The position numbers and the translations under genes were made by a program. Below, piece by piece: positions 17,701 through 26,292 of a stretch of DNA of 64,000 nucleotides. Source of the DNA: Flavobacterium oncorhynchi (GTDB taxonomy: Bacteria; Bacteroidota; Bacteroidia; Flavobacteriales; Flavobacteriaceae); contig NZ_MUHA01000013.1 in NCBI RefSeq assembly GCF_002217355.1, positions 28,565-92,564 on the forward strand, given 5' to 3'. How positions within the stretch are numbered: the stretch's first letter is position 1; each line of letters starts with the position of its first letter. A model generated the notes under the pieces. The model saw only the letters and a program-made list of their open reading frames with translations. It was not told where the DNA came from and did not search any database.

Positions 17701-18528
17701 TTACGGTCTTGTATTCTTATATTCTCCTAATACTTTAAAATATTCTGCCATTATATTTAATAACGCTTTGGCTTTTGCAAAATCTTCGTATTTCTCGAAT
17801 GTTACATCTACGAAAAATGAATATTTCCAAGGTGTTTCGATTTTTGGAAGCGACTGAATTTTTGTCAAATTCAGTTTGCAATCGCTCATTACATTTAAAA
17901 CTGCTGCTAAACTTCCTCTTTTATGATCCAATTCAAATTTTACAGAAGCTCTGTTGATTTCGCTTTCTGGCAAAAATGAATTTTGCTTTTTAATGATTAC
18001 AAAACGTGTCATATTATTTTTGATCGTTTGAATCGATGAGGCGATAATATCCAAATCATACATTTCAGAAGCGGTTACACTTGCAATTGCTGCAATTCCA
18101 GTTAATTGCTTTTCCTGAATTCTTCTTGCTGTTTCGGCTGTATCTTTATCCTCAACCAATTTAATATTTGGATATTGTTTCAGGAAATCCATACACTGCA
18201 AAAGTGCCATCGGGTGCGAATGAACTTCTTTTATATCATCCATTTTCTGGCCTCTTAAAGCCATTAAATTCTGCTGAATATTTAAATAATGCTCTCCAAT
18301 TATGTGTAAATTATTCTTGTCGATCAAAGCATAATTCGGAATAATTGGCCCTGCAATTGAATTTTCGATCGCCATTACAGCCTGATCAGATTTTCCAGAA
18401 AGCAGGCTGTCAATCAATTCTTCAAAAGACAAACACTCATCAATTTCCACATTTTCAGAGAAATACTCCTTTACAACCTGATGATGAAAAGAACCTTTGA
18501 TACCTTGTATTGCAATTTTCGTTGTCAT
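17701..18528 (-). CDS. pheA: prephenate dehydratase
   Basis: Converts prephenate to phenylpyruvate, the committed step to phenylalanine. It is monofunctional: 275 residues with the dehydratase domain at 1-180, including the catalytic NNMTRF (Thr174, Arg175, Phe176), and an ACT domain at about 195-270. The ACT segment usually reading ESRP, which contributes to Phe feedback binding, is QSLP at 225-228 here, so allosteric inhibition may differ. It is the first structural gene of the Phe/Tyr operon, and its ATG lies six bases after the U-tract of an intrinsic terminator in the leader. That places the gene under transcriptional attenuation by the upstream Phe/Tyr-rich leader peptide. Confidence 0.95.
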   Translation of the reverse strand: MTTKIAIQGIKGSFHHQVVKEYFSENVEIDECLSFEELIDSLLSGKSDQAVMAIENSIAGPIIPNYALIDKNNLHIIGEHYLNIQQNLMALRGQKMDDIKEVHSHPMALLQCMDFLKQYPNIKLVEDKDTAETARRIQEKQLTGIAAIASVTASEMYDLDIIASSIQTIKNNMTRFVIIKKQNSFLPESEINRASVKFELDHKRGSLAAVLNVMSDCKLNLTKIQSLPKIETPWKYSFFVDVTFEKYEDFAKAKALLNIMAEYFKVLGEYKNTRP

Positions 18529-18534
18529 ATATTC

Positions 18535-18563
18535 AAAAAAAAATCCTGATTTGCATCAGGATT
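18535..18563 (-). terminator. attenuator terminator in front of pheA
   Basis: On the minus strand, 9-bp stem AATCCTGAT / ATCAGGATT (plus-strand arms 18555-18563 and 18542-18550) closed by a GCAA tetraloop, followed by nine U (18543-18535). It ends six bases before the pheA ATG. Its 5' arm overlaps ACAATCCT, which can instead pair with AGGATTGT in the leader-peptide coding region. Confidence 0.9.
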
Positions 18564-18617
18564 GTATATTAGTTTTATTTGTCTTAAAATTTTCTCAAAT
18601 AACCATAGCACAATCCT
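18558..18617 (-). promoter_or_regulatory. predicted antiterminator pairing of the pheA leader
   Basis: AGGAUUGU (plus-strand 18610-18617, leader codons 20-22) is the exact complement of ACAAUCCU (plus-strand 18558-18565), which forms part of the 5' arm of the attenuator terminator. The two structures are mutually exclusive. A ribosome stalled on the Phe codons (codons 12-16) would leave AGGAUUGU free to pair. A ribosome reaching the UGA at 18595-18597 would cover or approach it and allow the terminator to form. Confidence 0.75.
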
Positions 18618-18675
18618 CACTTCTACTAAAGAAGAAATAAAAAGAGTTGCTAAAATAAAAACGGTTACTTGCCAT
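18595..18675 (-). CDS. Phe/Tyr-rich leader peptide of the aromatic operon
   Basis: An unannotated 26-codon reading frame with ATG start and TGA stop. The product, read directly, is MASNRFYFSNSFYFFFSRSE followed by DCAMVI. It contains six Phe (positions 6, 8, 12, 14, 15, 16) and two Tyr (7, 13), far above chance, and the Phe run directly precedes the antiterminator arm. It begins about 25 nt after the predicted transcription start and ends 67 bp before pheA. By analogy with enterobacterial pheL-pheA attenuation, ribosome stalling at Phe (or Tyr) codons during shortage would favour the antiterminator and allow expression of the operon for Phe and Tyr synthesis. The peptide itself is probably not functional once made. 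Confidence 0.85.
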   Translation of the reverse strand: MASNRFYFSNSFYFFFSRSEDCAMVI

Positions 18676-18704
18676 TTTGTTTGTGTTTTTAAATAAATTC
18701 TCTG

Positions 18705-18734
18705 CGAATGTATAAATTATTTTTACTGCACCAA
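18705..18734 (-). promoter_or_regulatory. promoter of the aromatic operon
   Basis: On the minus strand, TTG (18734-18732), exactly 19 bp, then TACATTCG (18712-18705), a one-mismatch fit to the Bacteroidota -33/-7 consensus TTG-N19-TAnnTTTG. The start site would be near 18698, about 25 nt upstream of the leader-peptide ATG. Confidence 0.7.
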
Positions 18735-18840
18735 AAAAAAGATTGCATTTTATGAAACAAAAAGGGATTTCTTAACAAATTTAGGATGATTTGTATGATA
18801 ATATAAAAATATCCGTTTAAAATGAGAATATTAAATTGAG

Positions 18841-18872
18841 GTTCTAAGGTTCTGAGATGCTGAGACGCTAAG
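18841..18872. repeat. 8-bp-period array NNNCTRAG
   Basis: Four consecutive octamers: gttctaag, gttctgag, atgctgag, acgctaag. The same degenerate octamer is found at 21639-21670, 46614-46645 and, inverted, at 46703-46738. Confidence 0.8.
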
Positions 18873-18879
18873 TTTTTTT

Positions 18880-18990
18880 GCTACGAATTACACAAATTTC
18901 CACAAATCATACCTTTTAAAATCTAACTTATAAATTTATTATACAGAAAAAACAAAATAAAAATTCGTGAAAATTTGTGTAATTCATGGC
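18880..18990. repeat. inverted-repeat element (GAATTACACAAATTT type)
   Basis: About 28-bp imperfect inverted arms: gctacgaattacacaaattt at 18880-18899 continuing to 18907, and its counterpart at 18961-18990 ending ttcatggc, with an AT-rich loop of about 53 nt. The arms are built of near-octamers (cgaattac, acaaattt, cacgaatt), like the hairpin before lysC. The gap 18529-18999 thus holds the pheA leader and promoter, an octamer array and this element, and no further gene. Confidence 0.7.
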
Positions 18991-18999
18991 AAACTATTC

Positions 19000-20166
19000 T
19001 CAAAACAATCCAGAAACTGGTTTATTCAAAATCCCAATTTTAGAATAATCAAAATTCATTTTTTGTTGTAATAATGAAGCGTACACACTTCTAAAGTCAA
19101 TCTCATATTTTAAATCACCATTTTCCAAATTAGATAAATCAGGATTATTCCCTAAAACTGTTCCTTTATTATTACCTCCAATTATAAACATTGGCGCAGC
19201 AGTTCCGTGATCTGTTCCGTTTCCATTGTCTTTTACTCGTCGTCCAAATTCTGAAAAAACAACTATTGTAACATTTTGCAATAACTGTGCTTGTTTCAAA
19301 TCTTGATAAAAACTATATAACGAATCATTTAAATCGGTTAATTTTTTCTCATGAATGGCGAGTTGATTATCGTGTGTATCAAATCCGCCAAGCGAAGTGT
19401 AATATACTTTTGAATTTAGATTCCCTTTTATTAATCGTCCAATCCATTCTAGATTTTTGGATAATTCTGTTTTTGGATAACTAATTTCAGATTTTGATTT
19501 TGCTAATGCTTTCTGAATTTCATCTGAACCTTCGGTAACGGAATTGGCGATTTTCCGAACAAAATCCAATTGCGGATTGTCTGACAAGGTTACATTTTCT
19601 TCTTTATCTGATTTTACTTTAAATCGGTTTGGATCTTTTACCGTGATCGAATTAGGTTCTAATCCTTTTAAAGCCAGATTATCGATCGAATCCAAATTTA
19701 TTCCCGCAGTTGCTTGATGTCCGTTACACTGCAAGTCTAGATAACGTCCTAACCAGCCTTCGTTAATATATTTATCTGAGTCTGCTGCGGTTTGCCAAAT
19801 TTCCTGACTGCGAAAATGAGAACGAATAGGCTCAGGGTATCCAACATTCTGAATTACGGTTAAATCTCCGTTTTGCTGCATTTGAGCAAAATCTTTTAGG
19901 GATGGATGAAACGCCATTCCTTTATTTTTACCAATAACTGCATCTTTACTTAAAGCTATTTTTGTTCTCAGATCATAATACAACGGATTATCGTAAGGAA
20001 TAAAGGTATTCAATCCGTCGTTCCCGCCATTCAATTGCACAAACACTATACATTGCTCACCGATTACCAAATTATTCTGCGAGCCAAAAGCGTGTAAAAA
20101 ATCAGGAAGCACCAGCATTCCGCCTGTAAAAGTTCCTGTAAGCGTTAGAAAATTTCTTCTGTTCAT
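19000..20166 (-). CDS. DUF1501 family protein
   Basis: A 388-residue exported protein with a Tat-like N-terminus (NRRNFLTLTG with a hydrophobic stretch following). The body matches DUF1501, a family with the alkaline-phosphatase/sulfatase superfamily fold: FVQLNGGNDGLNTFIPYDN near residue 43, SLGGFDTHDNQ, VVFSEFGRRVKDNGNGTDHGTA. The metal-ligand-like Asp/His residues of that fold (DTH, DHG) are kept. It is encoded 12 bp after a DUF1800 gene; the two families are regularly paired in bacteria and probably act together outside the cytoplasm. The biochemical activity is not known. Confidence 0.9.
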   Translation of the reverse strand: MNRRNFLTLTGTFTGGMLVLPDFLHAFGSQNNLVIGEQCIVFVQLNGGNDGLNTFIPYDNPLYYDLRTKIALSKDAVIGKNKGMAFHPSLKDFAQMQQNGDLTVIQNVGYPEPIRSHFRSQEIWQTAADSDKYINEGWLGRYLDLQCNGHQATAGINLDSIDNLALKGLEPNSITVKDPNRFKVKSDKEENVTLSDNPQLDFVRKIANSVTEGSDEIQKALAKSKSEISYPKTELSKNLEWIGRLIKGNLNSKVYYTSLGGFDTHDNQLAIHEKKLTDLNDSLYSFYQDLKQAQLLQNVTIVVFSEFGRRVKDNGNGTDHGTAAPMFIIGGNNKGTVLGNNPDLSNLENGDLKYEIDFRSVYASLLQQKMNFDYSKIGILNKPVSGLF

Positions 20167-20178
20167 AGCTGCAGTTTT

Positions 20179-21576
20179 CTAAATTAATTGATATTCGGGT
20201 AGTTTTGTAATGTAATCAAAGAGTCTTATTACAGCGAAATTGGCGTGCGTTTCTTTTGGATCAAAATCATATTTCAGCAAACTCTCCATATCTTTTTGCG
20301 TGGCATCGTTTACATTAAATAACAATCTTTTCGACAATTCAGCAATAATCGTTTTGTTATTTCCATTAGAATCAAAATCTATCTTTATGTTGAGCTTTTC
20401 AAATTCTAATTTTGGTTTTTCTGTATCAGAATTCATCGTATTTAATACTTTTCTAGTAATACTTCTTCCGCTGCAAAGCAAATCGGATGTATTGTTGCGT
20501 TGTAAATAAATTTGCGAAGTCAGCCAGGAATTCCCACCGTCCCATCCTTTTACATTTACTTGATTGTACAAATCCATTCCTTGCTGCTTAATAAAAAACA
20601 GAATCATAGCATCGTCCAGATCATCGATATGTAACTCATCCAAAAGCTGCAAAATATAAACCAGAGGATCTTTGATCTTTGTTCCTGAATTTTCCTTTTT
20701 GTATTCTTCAGTAAAAATTTTAGTTAATAAAGGTTGAATTTCAAACTTTACTTTTCTAAAGTAATCGCCATAATAAATCACCAAATCCTCTGACGGATTA
20801 TCATAAATAAACCATTCTAGTATTTTTCGAGTGATGAGATATGGTATGTTTTTCTGCTCAAAAATGATATCAACCAAATCATCTGCTTTCCAGTTTCCAG
20901 TTTTCCCAAAGTAAGTTTTATCACTATTATCTTCAGCAAAACGCCTGTAAACTGCACCATCGTCTCCGTAATTTAATCCTGCTAAAGCTCTTGCTCCATT
21001 TTTAATGTCGCTTTCGGTATAATTTCCAATTCCGATCGTGAACAATTCAAGTAATTCACGACTTAGATTTTCATTATATTTTCCTTTTTTATTATCGACA
21101 TTATCAAGGTATTTTACCATTGCATTCGATTTTATGATTTGCTTGGTCAGCTCTTTGAAATTCCCGAACGCATGTTCGCGTAAAATCATATTGTGTTGGT
21201 AAATCCAGTAATTGACCTTTACTTTTTGAGAAGTGGAAACAAAATGATTGTGCCAAAAACAAACCATGTTTTCGCGTAATGGAAATTCGTCATTACGCAT
21301 TTTACCAATCCACCATTTTTTTAATTCAACTGCAGAGTAGATTTCTTTTTTAAGAGCTTTCTTTTTCTCTTCTGAATCAGCGGTTTTTATAGATTCTCGA
21401 AGTTCTTTGAGCTCTAGTAGTGTTTTAGGATCATCGTTTAAAAAAGCGGGAAGTTGTATATCGAATTTTGAATCATAGGAATGTTTTAGAAATTTTTCTA
21501 ATCCTAATTTTTCTATTGCAGCGGATTCTTTTCCAGAAAAACCCAACCGTAACGACCAAAGATTGCTTTTTTTCAT
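20179..21576 (-). CDS. DUF1800 family protein
   Basis: A 465-residue protein of the DUF1800 family: WSLRLGFSGKE at the N-terminus, MVCFWHNHFVSTSQKVKV, and the signature NENLSRELLELFTIGIGNYTESDIK followed by ARALAGLNY. I do not see a clear signal peptide from the chosen ATG, unlike the partner DUF1501 protein. It starts the two-gene operon. The molecular function of DUF1800 is unknown; the conserved pairing suggests a common exported complex or process. Confidence 0.9.
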   Translation of the reverse strand: MKKSNLWSLRLGFSGKESAAIEKLGLEKFLKHSYDSKFDIQLPAFLNDDPKTLLELKELRESIKTADSEEKKKALKKEIYSAVELKKWWIGKMRNDEFPLRENMVCFWHNHFVSTSQKVKVNYWIYQHNMILREHAFGNFKELTKQIIKSNAMVKYLDNVDNKKGKYNENLSRELLELFTIGIGNYTESDIKNGARALAGLNYGDDGAVYRRFAEDNSDKTYFGKTGNWKADDLVDIIFEQKNIPYLITRKILEWFIYDNPSEDLVIYYGDYFRKVKFEIQPLLTKIFTEEYKKENSGTKIKDPLVYILQLLDELHIDDLDDAMILFFIKQQGMDLYNQVNVKGWDGGNSWLTSQIYLQRNNTSDLLCSGRSITRKVLNTMNSDTEKPKLEFEKLNIKIDFDSNGNNKTIIAELSKRLLFNVNDATQKDMESLLKYDFDPKETHANFAVIRLFDYITKLPEYQLI

Positions 21577-21638
21577 AACACAGGAATTTGTTTAGAAATA
21601 AGACTCGACTTTCTCCTAAAGGTTTAATTTAGAGAAAG

Positions 21639-21670
21639 GTTCTGAGATTCTTAGATGCTAAGGTGCTAAG
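21639..21670. repeat. 8-bp-period array NNNCTRAG
   Basis: Four octamers: gttctgag, attcttag, atgctaag, gtgctaag, in the gap upstream of the DUF1800 gene. Confidence 0.75.
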
Positions 21671-21694
21671 TTTTGAAAAAGTTTTTGGTAATAA

Positions 21695-21868
21695 TTAAAA
21701 CGGGGAATTTATCACGATATTGTCAATAATAAAACCGATGATTATTGCGAAGAATGTATTAAAATCCACCCCTATAATATGATTTATCACTGCGGAAAGT
21801 TATTTATAAGTTCAAGAAATTAAACAGCCCTGATTAAAGAGAAAATAGCTTCTAAAAAAGCCGAATAA
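21695..21868 (+). pseudogene. possible gene remnant, unrecognised
   Basis: The gap 21577-21887 contains a 58-codon frame that looks coding: it includes DDYCEECIKIHPYNMIYHCG, an in-frame TAA at 21821, then TALIKEKIASKKAE and a final TAA at 21866-21868. It has no start codon of its own at the left end, where it opens directly after a TAA. The Cys-spaced composition is unlike random AT-rich translation. It may be the C-terminal relic of a decayed gene. I do not recognise a family. Confidence 0.3.
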
Positions 21869-21887
21869 CAATAATACTTTCAAAATA

Positions 21888-22532
21888 CTACCAGATAACA
21901 CCCCAATAAATCAACGTTTTTTTCCCTCTGTTAACAGCTATTCCTTTTGAGTATCCATTCTTCCAATTTGCTGGCATTTGGGGATTTGGTATCATTTTAA
22001 ATTCTTTAAACCAATTCCCTTTTTTAGCCTCTAAAACATAAATATCAAAATTATTCTCTAAATAAATTCCATTCTTTCCCTTAGAAAATTCATTCTCTAT
22101 AAAATTAGGTATTGGATACAAATTCCTAAAACAATCTTGATTTATTTTAGCACTATCAGTAATAGCAACATCTTCAACATTTTCGTAAGTTTTAAGTGTT
22201 TCAAAACGATTGACAATTAACAAACACGAATCATTCGAACTATACTTAGCCAATGATTTCTTTTCCAAACTTCTAACAACTGAATCTACATTTTTTAGAT
22301 CTTTCTCATGTTCATATAACATAAAACGAACATCACTCTTTGATATGTTCTTGCTATTAACAGTTTGAAATGGATACGATGTCACCTTTTTAGGAAAGTG
22401 ATCAACAAGCTTTCTGTTAAAGCTACTTTTAGCCTCAATATATTTTTGATTATCTAAAGAATCTACAGATTTATTATTACAACTCAAGATGCCAAAAATA
22501 AACACATTCAATAAAATTATCTTCTTCATCAT
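21888..22532 (-). CDS. hypothetical lipoprotein
   Basis: A 214-residue predicted lipoprotein: short basic N-terminus, hydrophobic core and the lipobox ILSC at about 17-20, so it should be anchored in a membrane facing the periplasm or surface. The remainder is soluble and Lys/Asn rich, with no motif I recognise. It is transcribed alone, between the nrdA terminator and the gap with a gene remnant. Two ATG codons stand in tandem at the start (MMKK); either may be used. Confidence 0.7.
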   Translation of the reverse strand: MMKKIILLNVFIFGILSCNNKSVDSLDNQKYIEAKSSFNRKLVDHFPKKVTSYPFQTVNSKNISKSDVRFMLYEHEKDLKNVDSVVRSLEKKSLAKYSSNDSCLLIVNRFETLKTYENVEDVAITDSAKINQDCFRNLYPIPNFIENEFSKGKNGIYLENNFDIYVLEAKKGNWFKEFKMIPNPQMPANWKNGYSKGIAVNRGKKTLIYWGVIW

Positions 22533-22565
22533 TTATATTTTAGTATTTTAAAAGTCCGTTAAATT

Positions 22566-22601
22566 GAAAAAAAAAGCAGTTATCATTACAATAACTGCTT
22601 T
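22566..22601 (-). terminator. terminator after nrdA
   Basis: Perfect 11-bp stem AAAGCAGTTAT (22573-22583) with ATAACTGCTTT (22591-22601) and a 7-nt loop; on the minus strand it is followed by a run of T. It lies just after the nrdA stop codon. Confidence 0.85.
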
Positions 22602-22653
22602 CTATAAATTAAAGATATAAATCTTTATTCTATTCTCTTTCCTCTAAAAAGAA

Positions 22654-25047
22654 TTAAGACCCACACATTTCACAATCTTCAGGATCTCCAGCTTGTGCTT
22701 TTAGCAACATTGCTTTGTAATCTTCAACGCTGATAGATTCAGTTTCTACAGCTGCTGCCGTTGGAGTTTCTTCTTTCTTATCGTTGTTTAGAGTAAACTT
22801 AATCGCATCTACTGCCGATTTTGTTCTTAGGTAATACATTCCTGTTTTTAAACCTGACTGCCACGCATAGAAATGCATTGACGTAAGTTTAGAATAGTTG
22901 GCATCTTGCATAAACAAGTTCAACGATTGAGATTGGTCAATAAAATATCCTCTTTGACGTGACATATCGATAATATCTTTCATCGACATTTCCCAAACTG
23001 TTTTGTAAAGATCTTTTAAGTCTTGCGGGATAACATCAATATTTTGAACTGATCCGTTATGACGCATAATTTCTTGTTTCAAGTCTTCGTTCCATAAACC
23101 TAGTTTTACTAAATCTTCTAGTAAATGTTTGTTTACTACGATAAATTCTCCAGACAATACACGACGTGTGTAAATGTTTGATGTATATGGTTCGAAAGCT
23201 TCGTTGTTTCCTAGAATTTGAGAAGTTGAAGCTGTTGGCATTGGCGCAACCAATAATGAGTTACGAACTCCGTGTTCCACTACTTCTTTTCTTAATGAAG
23301 CCCAGTCCCAACGACCAGATAATTCCTCATCTTTCATTCCCCACATATTGTGTTGGAATTCTCCTTGTGACATTGGCGAACCTTCAAAAGTTGAATATGG
23401 TCCTTCTTCTTTTGCCATTTCCATAGAAGCGGTTACAGCTGCGAAGTATAATGTTTCGAAAATTTCTTGATTTAGAACTTTTGCTTCATCACTTGTAAAC
23501 GGCAAACGAAGCATAATAAAAGCATCTGCTAAACCTTGCACTCCTAATCCTACTGGACGGTGACGCATGTTTGAGTTTTCTGCTTCTTTTACAGGATAGT
23601 AATTTCTGTCAATTACTTTGTTCAAGTTACGAGTTACACGTTTTGTAACATTGTAAAGCGCTTCGTGATCGAATTTTCCGTTCTCAATAAACATCGGCAA
23701 TGAGATTGAAGCTAAATTACAAACTGCAATTTCATCTTTAGAAGTGTACTCCATAATCTCTGTACACAAGTTTGAAGAACGAATTGTTCCTAAATTCTTA
23801 TGGTTCGATTTACGGTTTGCTGCATCTTTGTACAACATATATGGTGTTCCAGTCTCGATTTGCGATTCTAGGATTTTCTCCCATAATTCACGAGCACGGA
23901 TTGTTTTTCTTCCTTTTCCTCTAAATTCATAATCCGTATACATTGCTTCGAATTCTTCTCCGTAAACATCGTATAATCCTGGACATTCGTTAGGACACAT
24001 TAAAGTCCAAGTTGTATCTTCCTGAACACGTTTCATGAACAAATCTGAAGTCCACATTGCGAAGAACAAATCTCTTGCACGCATTTCTTCTTTTCCAGTA
24101 TTTTTCTTTAAATCTAAGAATTCAAAGATATCAGCATGCCAAGTTTCGATGTAAATCGCAAAACTTCCTTTACGTTTTCCACCTCCTTGATCTACGTAAC
24201 GAGCTGTATCATTGAAAACTCTCAACATTGGAACAATTCCGTTTGAAGTTCCGTTTGTCCCGCGAATGTAAGATCCTGTCGCACGAACGTTATGAATAGA
24301 AAGTCCAATTCCTCCAGCTGATTGCGAGATTTTTGCTGTTTGTTTTAATGTATCGTAAATACCATCAATACTATCATCCTGCATTGCCAAAAGGAAACAA
24401 GAAGACATTTGCGGTTTTGGAGTTCCTGCATTAAACAACGTTGGTGTTGCGTGCGTAAAGAACTTTTTAGACATTAAGTCGTAAGTTTCAATTACCGATT
24501 TTAAATCGTCTAAGTGAATACCAACAGAAACACGCATTAACATGTGCTGCGGACGCTCAACGATTTTTCCGTTTATTTTAAGAAGATAAGAACGCTCTAA
24601 AGTTTTGAAACCAAAGTAATCGTAATTAAAATCTCTAGTGTAAATGATATGCGAATCAAGGAAAGCAGAGTTTTCCTGAATTACTTTAAATACTTCATCC
24701 GAAAGTAACGGTGCATCTTGACCATTTCTTGGATTTACGTAATTGTACATATCTTTCATCGTTTCAGAGAACGATTTTTTTGTATTTGAATGCAGGTTTG
24801 AAATTGCCACACGAGCTGCTAATTGTGCATAATCTGGGTGTGCAATAGTCATAGACGCAGCAGTTTCTGCCGCAAGATTATCCAATTCTGAAGTCGAAAC
24901 TCCATCATACAATCCTTCGATAACTCTCATCGCTACCTTAACGGGATCTACAAGCTCATTTAAGCCGTAGCACAATTTTTTGATTCTTTCTGTAATCTTA
25001 TCAAACATTACCGGCTCTCTGTGACCATCTCTTTTTACTACATACAT
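22654..25047 (-). CDS. nrdA: ribonucleoside-diphosphate reductase, alpha subunit
   Basis: Catalytic subunit of class I ribonucleotide reductase, making deoxynucleotides for DNA synthesis. The 797 residues open with an ATP-cone ([20 protein letters not shown], about 1-95) for dATP/ATP activity control. The ten-stranded barrel follows, with the first active-site Cys in SSCFLL, the [12 protein letters not shown] segment, the NLCTE active-site motif, and CNLASISLP. The C-terminal redox pair C792-x-x-C795 (CEMCGS), served by thioredoxin or glutaredoxin, is intact. It lies 267 bp downstream of nrdB; the intergenic hairpin may set their relative levels. Confidence 0.97.
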   Translation of the reverse strand: MYVVKRDGHREPVMFDKITERIKKLCYGLNELVDPVKVAMRVIEGLYDGVSTSELDNLAAETAASMTIAHPDYAQLAARVAISNLHSNTKKSFSETMKDMYNYVNPRNGQDAPLLSDEVFKVIQENSAFLDSHIIYTRDFNYDYFGFKTLERSYLLKINGKIVERPQHMLMRVSVGIHLDDLKSVIETYDLMSKKFFTHATPTLFNAGTPKPQMSSCFLLAMQDDSIDGIYDTLKQTAKISQSAGGIGLSIHNVRATGSYIRGTNGTSNGIVPMLRVFNDTARYVDQGGGKRKGSFAIYIETWHADIFEFLDLKKNTGKEEMRARDLFFAMWTSDLFMKRVQEDTTWTLMCPNECPGLYDVYGEEFEAMYTDYEFRGKGRKTIRARELWEKILESQIETGTPYMLYKDAANRKSNHKNLGTIRSSNLCTEIMEYTSKDEIAVCNLASISLPMFIENGKFDHEALYNVTKRVTRNLNKVIDRNYYPVKEAENSNMRHRPVGLGVQGLADAFIMLRLPFTSDEAKVLNQEIFETLYFAAVTASMEMAKEEGPYSTFEGSPMSQGEFQHNMWGMKDEELSGRWDWASLRKEVVEHGVRNSLLVAPMPTASTSQILGNNEAFEPYTSNIYTRRVLSGEFIVVNKHLLEDLVKLGLWNEDLKQEIMRHNGSVQNIDVIPQDLKDLYKTVWEMSMKDIIDMSRQRGYFIDQSQSLNLFMQDANYSKLTSMHFYAWQSGLKTGMYYLRTKSAVDAIKFTLNNDKKEETPTAAAVETESISVEDYKAMLLKAQAGDPEDCEMCGS

Positions 25048-25214
25048 AAGCTTACTATTTTAGTTATTGAAAAAATGAAAGACACTGAAAAATAAATCTC
25101 AGCACTTAAACATTGTGTGTTTTAAAAATTATCTTTTTTTTGAGAATTGTAGGATTCTCAATAGTTATCTGTTTCCAGTCTGAAAAACAAACCGAAAAGG
25201 CATTAAAAAATGTC

Positions 25215-25246
25215 ATTGAATCTTCGATTGGGGAAAGAGATTCAAT
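25215..25246 (-). terminator. possible intercistronic hairpin between nrdB and nrdA
   Basis: Perfect 9-bp stem ATTGAATCT (25215-25223) with AGATTCAAT (25238-25246), 14-nt loop; on the minus strand a T run follows after four bases. It may be a partial terminator or an RNA-stability hairpin. Confidence 0.4.
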
Positions 25247-25314
25247 CTAAAAAAATACTTGTAAAAGTTCTATTCTTTTCAGGGTTTAAATAACACTGAA
25301 ATTATTTTTGTTGT

Positions 25315-26292
25315 CTAAAAATCTGCATCAAATGAAATTTTCTGAGCATCACTGTCTGTGTTCATCACACCCGATTTTTGATACTCTGCAACACGTTTTT
25401 CAAAGAAATTGGTTTTTCCTTGAAGAGAGATCATGTCCATGAAGTCAAACGGATTCGCCGATCCATAAACACGCTCACAGCCTAATTCTACTAATAATCT
25501 GTCAGCAACAAATTCTAGATATTGCGTCATTAAAGTAGCGTTCATTCCAATTAAACTTACCGGAAGAGATTCTGTTACAAATTCTCTTTCAATATTTAAA
25601 GCATCAACAATGATTTCTTTAATTCTGTCTTTTGGAACTTTATTTACTAAGTGATGATTGTGCAGGTGAACTGCAAAATCACAATGTACGCCTTCGTCAC
25701 GAGAAATCAATTCATTAGAGAAAGTTAAACCTGGCATTAAACCACGTTTTTTCAACCAATAAATAGAACAGAAAGCACCAGAGAAGAAAATACCTTCAAC
25801 AGCAGCAAAAGCAATAAGTCTTTCAGCAAATGAATCAGATTCGATCCATTTTAAAGCCCATTCTGCTTTTTTACCAATTGCAGGAAAAACTTCCAAAGCA
25901 TTAAACAATTCTGCTTTTTCTGCTTCGTCTTTTACATAAGTATCAATTAATAAAGAATACGTTTCACTATGAATATTTTCCATCATGATTTGAAAACCAT
26001 AGAAAAACTTAGCCTCAGCATATTGAACTTCGTTTACAAAATTCTCAGCAAGATTCTCATTTACGATTCCGTCAGAAGCTGCAAAGAATGCCAAAATATG
26101 TTTGATGAAATATCTTTCATCATCACTTAACTTGTTATTCCAATCTGTCAAGTCTTGGTGCAAATCGATTTCTTCTGCAGTCCAGAAACTAGCCTCCATT
26201 TTCTTATACCATTCCCAAATATCATGATGTTTGATAGGAAAAATAACGAAACGATTTTTATTTTCTTGTAGTATTGGTTCGACTTGTGACAT
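25315..26292 (-). CDS. nrdB: ribonucleoside-diphosphate reductase, beta subunit
   Basis: Radical- or metal-cofactor-generating subunit partner of NrdA, 325 residues. All six metal ligands are visible: Asp74 (AASDGI), Glu105 and His108 (MENIHSETY), Glu166 (AAVEGIFF), Glu200 and His203 (RDEGVHCDF); Tyr112 occupies the position of the classical radical Tyr. The C-terminal tail SFDADF is the usual alpha-binding peptide. From family knowledge, the F. johnsoniae beta protein has been characterised as a dimanganese class Id enzyme, so this close relative may use manganese rather than iron. That is inference and cannot be settled from ligands alone. nrdB is the first gene; no confident promoter was found. 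Confidence 0.96.
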   Translation of the reverse strand: MSQVEPILQENKNRFVIFPIKHHDIWEWYKKMEASFWTAEEIDLHQDLTDWNNKLSDDERYFIKHILAFFAASDGIVNENLAENFVNEVQYAEAKFFYGFQIMMENIHSETYSLLIDTYVKDEAEKAELFNALEVFPAIGKKAEWALKWIESDSFAERLIAFAAVEGIFFSGAFCSIYWLKKRGLMPGLTFSNELISRDEGVHCDFAVHLHNHHLVNKVPKDRIKEIIVDALNIEREFVTESLPVSLIGMNATLMTQYLEFVADRLLVELGCERVYGSANPFDFMDMISLQGKTNFFEKRVAEYQKSGVMNTDSDAQKISFDADF

